From Desulfogranum marinum (lineage in GTDB: Bacteria; Desulfobacterota; Desulfobulbia; Desulfobulbales; Desulfobulbaceae), in NCBI RefSeq assembly GCF_016918565.1, contig NZ_JAFFQD010000024.1:1-64000 (forward strand): a stretch of DNA of 64,000 nt, in the 5' to 3' direction. Below, piece after piece: positions 43,858 to 51,567 of the stretch. The notes beneath the pieces were generated by a model. It was not told where the DNA came from. It saw only the letters and a list, made by a program, of their open reading frames with translations, and did not search any database. A program made the position numbers and the translations under genes. How positions within the stretch are numbered: position 1 is the first letter of the stretch; the number at the start of each line of letters is the position of its first letter.

Positions 43858-45582
43858 GTGTATCAAAAGCTAAAACGATTTGAACAAATTATATTTGATA
43901 TCTGCGCCATGGGGCTGCTGCTGTTCTATTCATACGCCGCCATCATCACACCGGCAGCTACCCAGTATCACCGCGGCATCTATGTCATCATTACTTATAT
44001 CTTGGTTTTTTTGAGCTACCGCTCGAAAAACATCTTACTGCGGGTGCTCGATTACATTTTGATGGTTGCCTCGATCATCTCGATAAGCTACTGGATCGCC
44101 AATTTTGAGGTTATCAATTACCGGACAGGCGCCGAAACCCAACTCGACACCATCATGGCGGTCATCGGCGTGGTTATCAGCGTTGAACTGGCCCGGCGGG
44201 TGGTCGGCAACGTCTTTGTCGTTATCGGCTCTTTGATGCTTGCCTACGGCGTCTACGGCGCCCATGTGCCGGACCTGTTTGCCCATGCCGGGGCAACATT
44301 CCCGGAACTTTGCATCGAAATTTTCTACCGCAGCGACGGCATCTTCGGCATCATGGCCAACGTTCTCGCAACTTACATTCTGCTGTTTGTACTTTTCGGC
44401 GCATTTCTGGAGAAGTGTGGCGCACAGAGATTTTTTATTGATTTTCCTCTAGCAGCAGTCGGTCACAAAATCGGCGGCCCAGGCAAGGTAGCAGTCATAG
44501 CTTCCGGCCTGTTCGGTTCGATCTCCGGTAGCGCCATCGCCAATACTGTCTCAACCGGAGCCTTCACCATCCCGATGATGAAAAAAGCAGGTTTCAAACC
44601 GCATATTGCCGGAGGTATCGAACCGGCAGCATCGATCGGCGGGATGTTCATGCCACCGATCATGGGTGCGGGCGGTTTCATCATGGCCGAATTGACCGGG
44701 GAGCCCTATTCGCGGATCATGCTGGTCGCTCTATTTCCTGCCATCATGTACTTTTTCAGCGTCTTCGTCATGGTCCATTACGAGGCCAAAAAGGACAACA
44801 TCGTCGGTGAAAAGTCCGAACATAGCGCCATGGGAATCCTCAAGGCAGAGTGGTATTACACGTTGCCACTGGTCGTTATCACCATCTTCATGCTCTACGG
44901 CTATTCGCCAGGCTACTCTGCTATTATCGGTCTGATCACCTGCATCATCGTCTCCTGGTTCCGCACTGAAACACGCATCGGCCCGAAGCAATTTCTCGAA
45001 GCAGCACGTGAGGGTGCCGAAAGTAGTCTTAAGATCGGTGCAACTGTGGGTGTTATAGGAATTATTATCGGCGTTCTGACCTATAGCGGTCTGGTGCTGA
45101 CCTTCGCTGATATCGTTATCGAAATGGCTGGCGGTTCGCTGGTCCTGACCATCCTGCTGATTGCCTTGGCTTCGCTGGTTCTGGGAATGGGTGTGCCGGT
45201 CACCGCCGCCTACCTGATTACGGCTGTGGTCGCGGTTCCGGCCCTTACTCACCTGGGTGTAAACGAACTAGCCGCGCACATGATCGTTTACTGGTTGTCT
45301 CAGGATTCCAATATTACACCGCCAGTCTGTATCGCCGCCTTTGCTGGCGCAACCATTGCCAAGGCAAATATGTGGAAGACAGCTTTTTCTGCCTTCAAGT
45401 TTGCCAAATTCCTCTACCTTGGTCCCTTTCTGTTTGGCTATGTCCCAGGGTTTTCCCTCAACGGCACGACAATGGATATCGTCAAGGCCTTCATCTTGAT
45501 TATCATCGGAACCTACTTCTATTCCTGGTTCCTCAGTGGCATCTGGATCCGCTGGTTTATACCGAACAAAAAGGCGGCATAA
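43858..45582 (+). CDS. TRAP transporter fused permease (4TM/12TM)
   Basis: A 574-residue membrane protein fusing the small and large TRAP subunits, the form normally paired with TAXI binding proteins. The first ~160 residues give four to five helices. The large part has GLFGSISGSAIANTVSTGAFTIPMMKKAGF and GMGVPVTAAYLITAVVAVPAL, then LSQDSNITPPVCIAAFAGA. The GTG at 43858 with GAGGTG 6 nt upstream is preferred over an ATG at 43840 lacking a ribosome-binding site. It completes a two-gene Na+- or H+-driven uptake system. Confidence 0.93.
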   Translation: MYQKLKRFEQIIFDICAMGLLLFYSYAAIITPAATQYHRGIYVIITYILVFLSYRSKNILLRVLDYILMVASIISISYWIANFEVINYRTGAETQLDTIMAVIGVVISVELARRVVGNVFVVIGSLMLAYGVYGAHVPDLFAHAGATFPELCIEIFYRSDGIFGIMANVLATYILLFVLFGAFLEKCGAQRFFIDFPLAAVGHKIGGPGKVAVIASGLFGSISGSAIANTVSTGAFTIPMMKKAGFKPHIAGGIEPAASIGGMFMPPIMGAGGFIMAELTGEPYSRIMLVALFPAIMYFFSVFVMVHYEAKKDNIVGEKSEHSAMGILKAEWYYTLPLVVITIFMLYGYSPGYSAIIGLITCIIVSWFRTETRIGPKQFLEAAREGAESSLKIGATVGVIGIIIGVLTYSGLVLTFADIVIEMAGGSLVLTILLIALASLVLGMGVPVTAAYLITAVVAVPALTHLGVNELAAHMIVYWLSQDSNITPPVCIAAFAGATIAKANMWKTAFSAFKFAKFLYLGPFLFGYVPGFSLNGTTMDIVKAFILIIIGTYFYSWFLSGIWIRWFIPNKKAA

Positions 45583-45685
45583 ACCAGCAGTTGAAAACAT
45601 CTACGCCCCATTTTCGGTTAGATATTTGCCACGTAGCTCAGAGACCGGTAATTTTATCGAATGTGGTGGTTGAAAAGGAGGAAGT

Positions 45686-45754
45686 ATGCTGGCAGAGGCA
45701 TTAACCTTCGACTCCTTAAATAGATTAAACTTAGAAAGCGATAAGTATCTGTAA
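45686..45754 (+). CDS. Possible 22-residue ORF or truncated gene start
   Basis: A very strong ribosome-binding site (AAGGAGG, 4 nt before ATG) precedes a 22-codon frame reading MLAEALTFDSLNRLNLESDK and ending in TAA. It lies 104 nt after the TRAP permease. It could be the 5' stub of a third operon gene cut off by the IS debris just downstream, or a chance site. Confidence 0.3.
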   Translation: MLAEALTFDSLNRLNLESDKYL

Positions 45755-45827
45755 TTAATTAAATAATATTTAAAATTGTAGTGTCGTGCGCATGACTTTA
45801 TAGGGTAACCCCGAAAAAGGCGTACAC

Positions 45828-45984
45828 ATGATTCGATACAGGAGCAGCAAGCAGCTCACGCTCGACGGATTTCACCGTGCCATTTGGCGGCAAGCTGAAT
45901 CCTGACAACAGGTGGGTGAAGGGGGGCGAAATTATTCCCTGGGATGACCTTGCCGTCGGTTATTATAAGACCATGGATGATTGA
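45828..45984 (+). pseudogene. IS1182/IS5-type transposase N-terminal remnant
   Basis: MIRYRSSKQLTLD begins at ATG 45828. One frame over, the sequence continues FTVPFGGKLNPDNRWVKGGE and IIPWDDLAVGYYKTMDD before a stop. The order (QLTL, then LDPDNRWVKL, then IPWDE) is the usual N-terminus of IS1182/IS5-related transposases. The frame shift after TLD and loss of everything downstream show it is dead. GTGTCGTGCGCATGACTTTA at 45781-45800 may be part of the left IS end. Confidence 0.6.
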
Positions 45985-46042
45985 TGTGGTAGGAATTTGT
46001 AAAATTGTACGTTTGCCAAAACCTGTTTCCTCGAATGCTAAG

Positions 46043-46318
46043 TTATTGTTGGGTGCTTTCTCCTTCAATAAGCCTAAAACCAAGATCAATTATATTTGAC
46101 TCTAACTTTTCCCCGTTAATTCTTTTCAATGCAGATTCTGCTGCAATTTTCCCGATTTTTCTTCTTGGCGAGTGAGTGGTCGTCAGCCTGGGAGACGTTA
46201 ACCGACCGGTGACGAGGTTGTTAAAACCGGTTACTGCTTTATCTTCAGGCACTTGCACTCCCAATCGATTGAAAGTTAAGAGCATTGCCGATGCAAAAGT
46301 ATCATTATGAATATACCG
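46043..46318 (-). pseudogene. LacI-family regulator, C-terminal fragment
   Basis: The minus-strand frame reads IHNDTFASAMLLTFNRLGVQ, then VPEDKAVTGFNNLVTGRLTS, then TTTHSPRRKIGKIAAESALKRI, the end of a LacI/PurR-type effector domain (normally VPEDVAVVGFDD...LTT-x-P). The DNA-binding domain and most of the sensor are missing and no start exists. It was presumably a sugar-operon regulator before the rearrangements in this zone. Confidence 0.7.
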
Positions 46319-46355
46319 TCATTGTCTGTCTCTGAAATCCCAGAATCCTCCTAAA

Positions 46356-46792
46356 AACCATCTAGTAGTTGAAGAACTACGCTTGAGTGGAGGACTTATA
46401 CTGTCACTGGTGGCAAACCTTGGGACCAGATAGTTGGCCATATTGCTTTTTCACCGATAAAAATCAACAATCAAGATTCTAAATGGGTTGGATTAGCACC
46501 GATTAGCGTTGACCCAAAACATCAAAATAATGGCATTGGAAATAAACTCATAAACGAGGGGTTAGACCGGGTACGTATGTTAAACTATGCCGGGGTTGTT
46601 GTCTTGAGTGACATGGATTGTTTCGAGCGATTCGGTTTCAATAATAAACCAAATTTAGAAATTCACGAAGAGCCACATAAAGACACTTATGCCGTTTCAC
46701 TCAATGCGATGCCACCAGAAGGAAAGATCTCTGTTCATTCGGCATTTTCACGCCGTGCATGGGGGTACTCTTTATCATCAACCTATAATTAG
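46356..46792 (+). pseudogene. GNAT acetyltransferase (YhbS-like), frameshifted and truncated
   Basis: One frame gives VVEELRLSGGLILSLVA (about 46358-46420). After a frame shift the next gives IVGHIAFSPIKI, WVGLAPISVDPKHQNNGIGN (the acetyl-CoA loop normally QRRGIG), LSDMDCFERFGF and a short C-terminus ending at 46792. The match is to the YhbS-like GNAT family. The N-terminus is missing. A hairpin at 46811-46842 (CCTTAGGC/GCCTAAAGG) follows. Confidence 0.7.
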
Positions 46793-47014
46793 TTGAAATA
46801 GCTACTATTCCCTTAGGCCTCACATTATAGTGTGCCTAAAGGAGTGTGCATTTTGTAAACGAATTAGTGCCTTGAGAAATAGAGAGTTAGGTGTTGAGCA
46901 AAATGAAAACTCTCTTTTAATGGTGCCTGTTCCCTCTTTGCTTTTTCTCTGGCGTTAGTACACAATACGCTTTACCTTACTTACTAACGGTTTGTTGTTT
47001 TTTGGTAATTACTA

Positions 47015-47048
47015 AAAAAATGACAGAGCCAACCGCCAGTCATTTTTT
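47015..47048 (+). terminator. Hairpin with T run just upstream of the sulfatase gene
   Basis: AAAAAATGAC and GTCATTTTTT form a 10-bp stem around a 14-nt loop, ending 39 nt before the sulfatase ATG. It could terminate upstream transcription or act as a leader attenuator. The 46793-47087 gap has no gene. Confidence 0.5.
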
Positions 47049-47087
47049 AAGAGTTTACACCACTATTAAAGCTACACGGAGGGTTAG

Positions 47088-48671
47088 ATGGAATCTAAAA
47101 AGAGAGTGTATTCTTTTTTTGCAGTAACCGCAGCCGTCGTCCTAGCTGTTGGTGTTGCACAGGCAGAGGCGTCCCCAAAACCTAATATTCTGGTCATCTG
47201 GGGAGATGACATCGGAATATCTAATGTTAGTGCGTATACAAAAGGTGTTATGGGATACCGCACCCCAAACATTGATCGAATTGCAGATGAAGGCATGATC
47301 TTTACTGACTATTATGGTGAGCAAAGTTGTACTGCAGGTCGCTCCTCCTTCATTATGGGGCAATCAGTTTTCAGGACCGGGCTCTCTAAGGTTGGACTGC
47401 CGGGTGCTGAAGAAGGAATGCAGGCAGAAGACCCCACCATTGCTACGGTGTTGAAGGCTCAAGGATATGCTACTGGTCAGTTCGGAAAAAACCATTTGGG
47501 TGACAGGGATGAGCATTTGCCTACCATGCATGGTTTTGATGAATTTTTTGGCAATCTGTATCACCTGAACGCCGAAGAAGAACCGGAAAATGAAGATTAT
47601 CCACGTGATCTAAAGCTAGCAAGTGGCAAAACCTTTCTTGAGACTTTCGGGCCACGCGGTGTGATCCACTCCTGGGCTCAGCCGGATGGTACTCAGAAAA
47701 TAGAAGACACTGGCCCGCTTACTAAAAAGAGAATGGAAACGGTGGATGATGAGACCTCTGAACGCGCTCTTGAATTTATGGAAGAGCAAGTTAAGGCCGG
47801 CAAGCCGTTTTTTGTCTGGTGGAACGGAACACGGATGCATTTCCGTACTCATGTTAAAGAGGAATTGCGCGGTATTTCCGGTCAGGATGAATATTCCGAC
47901 GGCATGGTCGAACATGACATGCATGTCGGCAAATTCCTTGAAAAACTTGATCAGCTTGGTATTGCAGAAAATACCATTGTTTTCTACTCAACTGACAATG
48001 GCGTACACATGAATACCTGGCCGGATGCCGGCATGACCCCATTTCGAGGAGAGAAAAACACAAACTGGGAAGGTGCTTGGCGTGTTCCAGCAATGGTTCG
48101 CTGGCCTGGTAAAATTGAACCACTCAGTGTGAATAACGAGATCGTCCATCATATGGACTGGTTGCCAACTTTTGCTGCCATTGCCGGTGATAAGACGGTA
48201 AAAGAAGATTTAATACAAGGTACAAAGCTCGGTGACAAAGATTATAAAGTGCACCTAGATGGATACAACCTGCTACCAATGCTGACTGGTAAAACTGATG
48301 AAAGTCCCCGCAAAGAGGTTTTTTATTTTTCTGATGACGGTGACCTGACTGCTCTTCGCTATGATGATTGGAAGCTCCTCTTCATGGAACAAAAGGCAGT
48401 TGGCACTTTCCGTGTTTGGATGGAGCCATTTGTTCCTTTGCGTGTGCCGTTGATTTTCAACCTCCGCCGCGATCCTTACGAACGGGCTAGTTTAACCTCC
48501 AACACCTATTATGACTGGCTATTAGACCGGGCTTACCTGCTTGTCCCTGCCCAGACCTATGTTGGCCAATTCTTGAGTACATTTCAAGAATTTCCACCTC
48601 GTCAAGAGGCGGCAAGCTTCAGTCTGGATAAAGTAATGGAAAAGCTCACTGCAAATGGTGGGGCGCAATAA
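47088..48671 (+). CDS. Periplasmic type I sulfatase (arylsulfatase family)
   Basis: A 527-residue sulfatase. The signal peptide is VYSFFAVTAAVVLAVGVAQA. NILVIWGDDIG gives the first two metal aspartates. SCTAGRSSF carries the cysteine converted to formylglycine (C-x-A-x-R form). FGKNHLGD supplies the Lys/His pair, and FYSTDNGVHMN the later Asp/Asn metal ligands. It hydrolyses sulfate esters in the periplasm; the true substrate is unknown. The CxAxR motif is less usual than CxPxR. The activating enzyme (FGE or anSME) is not in view. GGAGGG lies upstream of the ATG. Confidence 0.92.
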   Translation: MESKKRVYSFFAVTAAVVLAVGVAQAEASPKPNILVIWGDDIGISNVSAYTKGVMGYRTPNIDRIADEGMIFTDYYGEQSCTAGRSSFIMGQSVFRTGLSKVGLPGAEEGMQAEDPTIATVLKAQGYATGQFGKNHLGDRDEHLPTMHGFDEFFGNLYHLNAEEEPENEDYPRDLKLASGKTFLETFGPRGVIHSWAQPDGTQKIEDTGPLTKKRMETVDDETSERALEFMEEQVKAGKPFFVWWNGTRMHFRTHVKEELRGISGQDEYSDGMVEHDMHVGKFLEKLDQLGIAENTIVFYSTDNGVHMNTWPDAGMTPFRGEKNTNWEGAWRVPAMVRWPGKIEPLSVNNEIVHHMDWLPTFAAIAGDKTVKEDLIQGTKLGDKDYKVHLDGYNLLPMLTGKTDESPRKEVFYFSDDGDLTALRYDDWKLLFMEQKAVGTFRVWMEPFVPLRVPLIFNLRRDPYERASLTSNTYYDWLLDRAYLLVPAQTYVGQFLSTFQEFPPRQEAASFSLDKVMEKLTANGGAQ

Positions 48672-48699
48672 GAGATTTTATTGCGATCAAAAATAGTGG

Positions 48700-48738
48700 A
48701 AAACGGTAACTGACAGTTGTTAGTTGCCGTTTTTTTTT
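48700..48738 (+). terminator. Strong intrinsic terminator between sulfatase and HAD genes
   Basis: AAAACGGTAACT and AGTTGCCGTTTT pair over 12 bp with one G-T wobble around a 10-nt loop, followed by eight or more T. The HAD gene's ribosome-binding site begins only 6 nt later, so either read-through is regulated or the downstream genes have another promoter. Confidence 0.82.
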
Positions 48739-48753
48739 CTGCCTGGAGGACTT

Positions 48754-49737
48754 ATGAAACCATTGATTACTATAGTACTTTATGCACTTATCACTGCCAA
48801 TCTGGCGTATGGGAATGAAGCGCTTCGCTCCTGGAATGATACTCATTCCAAACAACAAATTATTTCATTTGTTGAAGCTGTAACCATTAAAGAAAGCAAA
48901 GATTTTGTTCCGATTCCAGAACGAATCGCTGTTTTTGATAATGATGGAACTCTCTGGGTTGAGCAGCCGGCGTACACTCAGCTTATTTTTGCGATGGATC
49001 GTGTAAAGGAAATGGCTGGTGAACATCCTCACTGGAAAAATACGCATCCCTTCAAGGCTGTTTTAGAAGATGACCATCAGGCCCTTGTAGATTCAGGCGC
49101 GAAGGGAATTATGCAACTGGTCATGGCAACCCACAGCGGGATGAATACTGAAGAATTCAGCAGCGCGGTCGAGACATGGGTTAAAAAAACAAAAGATTCA
49201 CGCTTTGGTCAAAAGTACCCCGACCTGGTCTACCAACCCATGTTAGAACTCCTGGAGTATTTACGAGATAACGGATTTAAAATCTATATTGTTTCAGGCG
49301 GTGGTGTGGAGTTTATGCGTACTTTTGCTGAAAAGGTGTATGGAATCCCACCGGAACAGGTGATTGGTTCATCCGTGAAAACGCAATTTGAAATAGTGAA
49401 TGGAGTACCACAACTAAAGAGGCTCCCGGAAATTTTCCATTTTGATGATAAGGAAGGTAAACCCATCGCAATTCAGACCTTTATTGGCCGTAGACCCATA
49501 CTCGCCTTTGGCAACTCAGATGGTGATCTCCAGATGCTCCAATGGACCGCTGCAGGCAAACACAAAAGTTTTTGTGGTTTGGTACACCATACCGACGCAG
49601 AGCGTGAATACGCTTATGACCGCGAGAGTCATGTTGGCAAGCTCGATAAGGCATGGAAAGAAGCGGATGAAAAAGGTTGGGTTCTGGTGGATATGAAAAA
49701 AGAGTGGAAGCACGTTTTCTCATTTGATAAACAGTAA
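48754..49737 (+). CDS. Exported HAD-superfamily phosphatase-like protein
   Basis: A 327-residue HAD hydrolase. The signal peptide is MKPLITIVLYALITANLAYG. Motif I is VFDNDGTLW (nucleophile Asp), motif II IYIVSGGGVEF, motif IV FGNSDGDLQML. It resembles the phosphoserine-phosphatase branch (HAD-IB) but is periplasmic. Such genes recur beside sulfatases, where they may remove phosphate from the same substrate class. The ATG at 48754 has GGAGGA 6 nt upstream. It starts a tight run: 2 nt to cytochrome b, then Rieske, then octahaem cytochrome. Confidence 0.88.
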   Translation: MKPLITIVLYALITANLAYGNEALRSWNDTHSKQQIISFVEAVTIKESKDFVPIPERIAVFDNDGTLWVEQPAYTQLIFAMDRVKEMAGEHPHWKNTHPFKAVLEDDHQALVDSGAKGIMQLVMATHSGMNTEEFSSAVETWVKKTKDSRFGQKYPDLVYQPMLELLEYLRDNGFKIYIVSGGGVEFMRTFAEKVYGIPPEQVIGSSVKTQFEIVNGVPQLKRLPEIFHFDDKEGKPIAIQTFIGRRPILAFGNSDGDLQMLQWTAAGKHKSFCGLVHHTDAEREYAYDRESHVGKLDKAWKEADEKGWVLVDMKKEWKHVFSFDKQ

Positions 49738-49739
49738 GA

Positions 49740-51023
49740 ATGGCTAAGTCTACTGAAAATAGATCTTTAACGTTCTCTTCTTTCGTTTTTCATCTCCATC
49801 CTCCGAAGGTTCACGCTGAGACTCTACGCTTTACGCTGAGCTTCGGCCTCGGTGGTATGGCAGCTACTCTGGTAGTACTGCTTTTGGTCACAGGGTTACT
49901 GCAGTTGCTGAGTTACTCTCCCCAGATTGATCAAGCCTACTTGTCCATACAGCAAATGTATCAGCCAGGTGGGCTTGGCGGATTTATCCGTAATTGCCAT
50001 TATTGGGCAGGGAACTTGCTCGTTGTCATAACCTTTTTCCACTTTCTACGAGTGTTTCTGACCACGGCTTTTACCGGGCCGCGTCGGTATAACTGGATAG
50101 TGGGGCTCGCGCTGTTTCTCCTGGTCGTGTTTGCTAACTTCACCGGCTACCTGATGCCGTGGGACCAGTTAGCCTATTGGGCGGTAACTATTTTCACCAG
50201 CATGCTTTCGTATATACCTGTGATTGGCAGTGAACTGATGACTTTACTTCGTGGAGGGCAAGAGGTTGGCTCTGAGACGCTGGCAACTTTTTATGCCATT
50301 CACACAGGAATTATTCCAGTGCTAATGGTTGTGTTGCTGCTATACCATTTCTGGATGGTCAGAAAAGCAGGTGGCCTTATTAAGCAGGAAAATACCAGAG
50401 GAGTAGCGCCCGCACGCATTGCCACCCATCCTCATTTGGTTGCCAGGGAAGTAGCTGTAGTGTGCCTCATCCTTTCAATAATTCTATTGTTTTCAGCCGT
50501 TATAGATGCCCCGCTTGGAGCGGAGGCAAACCCGGGGCAAAGCCCCAATCCTGCCAAGGCTGCCTGGTATTTCATGGGGCTTCAGGAACTTTTGCTTCAT
50601 TTGTATCCATCCTTTGCTATTTGCGTGGTTCCATTACTTGTTTTGTTTTTCTTTATTCGTCTCCCTTTTGGGGTAAAGGAAACTCCTGCCAAAGGAGTAT
50701 GGTTTGGAGGAAGAAAAGGAGCCTTAAACGCTGCAATAAGTGGCATTGCTGGTACTGGTCTGACATTTTTCACTGTGCTTATTGATGATACATTTCTGAT
50801 TCGGAAAGGTAGTTCGCAACTCTCCTGGCTGTGGCGTGGACTTGTTCCCACCATTGGCTGCTGCCTTATCCTGGTACTCCTCTATTTCATTTTAGTTCGG
50901 ATAAGGAAATGTTCTGCTGGAGAAGCACAGATTGGAGTTGTGAGTTGTTTTCTCTGTGGAGCAGCCTCCCTCACCGTGATCGGCATTTGGCTGCGAGGAG
51001 CTGAAATGGCGCTTGTCTGGTAA
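49740..51023 (+). CDS. Cytochrome b of a bc-type quinol-oxidising complex
   Basis: A 427-residue membrane protein with the four-helix haem-binding core. HYWAGNLLVVITFFH (H-x13-H) and HTGIIPVLMVVLLLYH (H-x14-H) bind the two b haems; the 13/14 spacing is of the b6/Rieske-cyt b type seen outside mitochondria. AAWYFMGLQELL replaces the PEWY loop of the quinol site. N-terminal and C-terminal domains are in one chain. It would oxidise menaquinol and pass electrons through the Rieske protein to the multihaem cytochrome encoded next. Confidence 0.92.
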   Translation: MAKSTENRSLTFSSFVFHLHPPKVHAETLRFTLSFGLGGMAATLVVLLLVTGLLQLLSYSPQIDQAYLSIQQMYQPGGLGGFIRNCHYWAGNLLVVITFFHFLRVFLTTAFTGPRRYNWIVGLALFLLVVFANFTGYLMPWDQLAYWAVTIFTSMLSYIPVIGSELMTLLRGGQEVGSETLATFYAIHTGIIPVLMVVLLLYHFWMVRKAGGLIKQENTRGVAPARIATHPHLVAREVAVVCLILSIILLFSAVIDAPLGAEANPGQSPNPAKAAWYFMGLQELLLHLYPSFAICVVPLLVLFFFIRLPFGVKETPAKGVWFGGRKGALNAAISGIAGTGLTFFTVLIDDTFLIRKGSSQLSWLWRGLVPTIGCCLILVLLYFILVRIRKCSAGEAQIGVVSCFLCGAASLTVIGIWLRGAEMALVW

Positions 51024-51044
51024 TCAATACTCTGGCAAAACATT

Positions 51045-51566
51045 ATGAAACTATCAAAAAAAACTACAGGTAGAAGCAAGAGTACTGGTACTGGTCGCAG
51101 AAACTTAATGGTTCGCTTTTGGCATGTTCTTGTTGCTTTAGCGAGTTTTGAGTTGCTATGGGTTGCAGGTTCCTTGCTAAAATCAAGGAGAGTTAACAGG
51201 GATAAGGCGCAAGGCAGCAGTCACCTCATTGCGGCAGGAAACGTTAACCAGTTTAAGCCTGGAGAAGTGAAAGGTATACCACAGGGCGGTTTTTATTTAG
51301 TTTGCCAAGAAGATGGGAGCTTTCTAGCTCTTTCAAAAACATGTACTCATCTTGGCTGTACCGTTCCCTGGAATAAGGAAAAACAGCAATTTACCTGCCC
51401 TTGCCACGGCTCGACCTTTGATTCCACAGGCCTGGTTATGGCAGCTCCGGCAACTCGTCCGCTTGACTACTATCCACTCAAGATTGAGAACGGTGAAATA
51501 TGGGTTGATATTGCTGTGCCCGTAAAACGAGATGCCTTTGCATCTTTCCAGATTGGGCGTTCTTAA
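51045..51566 (+). CDS. Rieske [2Fe-2S] protein
   Basis: A 173-residue membrane-anchored Rieske subunit. One N-terminal helix (VRFWHVLVALASFELLWVAGSLL) is followed by the cluster-binding motifs CTHLGC (C100, H102) and CPCHGS (C118, H121), with C105 and C120 placed for the disulfide. The N-terminus is Lys/Arg-rich (KKTTGRSKSTGTGRRN), though not a clear Tat motif. It lies 21 nt after cytochrome b and 1 nt before the octahaem cytochrome, together forming a bc-like complex. Confidence 0.94.
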   Translation: MKLSKKTTGRSKSTGTGRRNLMVRFWHVLVALASFELLWVAGSLLKSRRVNRDKAQGSSHLIAAGNVNQFKPGEVKGIPQGGFYLVCQEDGSFLALSKTCTHLGCTVPWNKEKQQFTCPCHGSTFDSTGLVMAAPATRPLDYYPLKIENGEIWVDIAVPVKRDAFASFQIGRS

Positions 51567-51567
51567 A

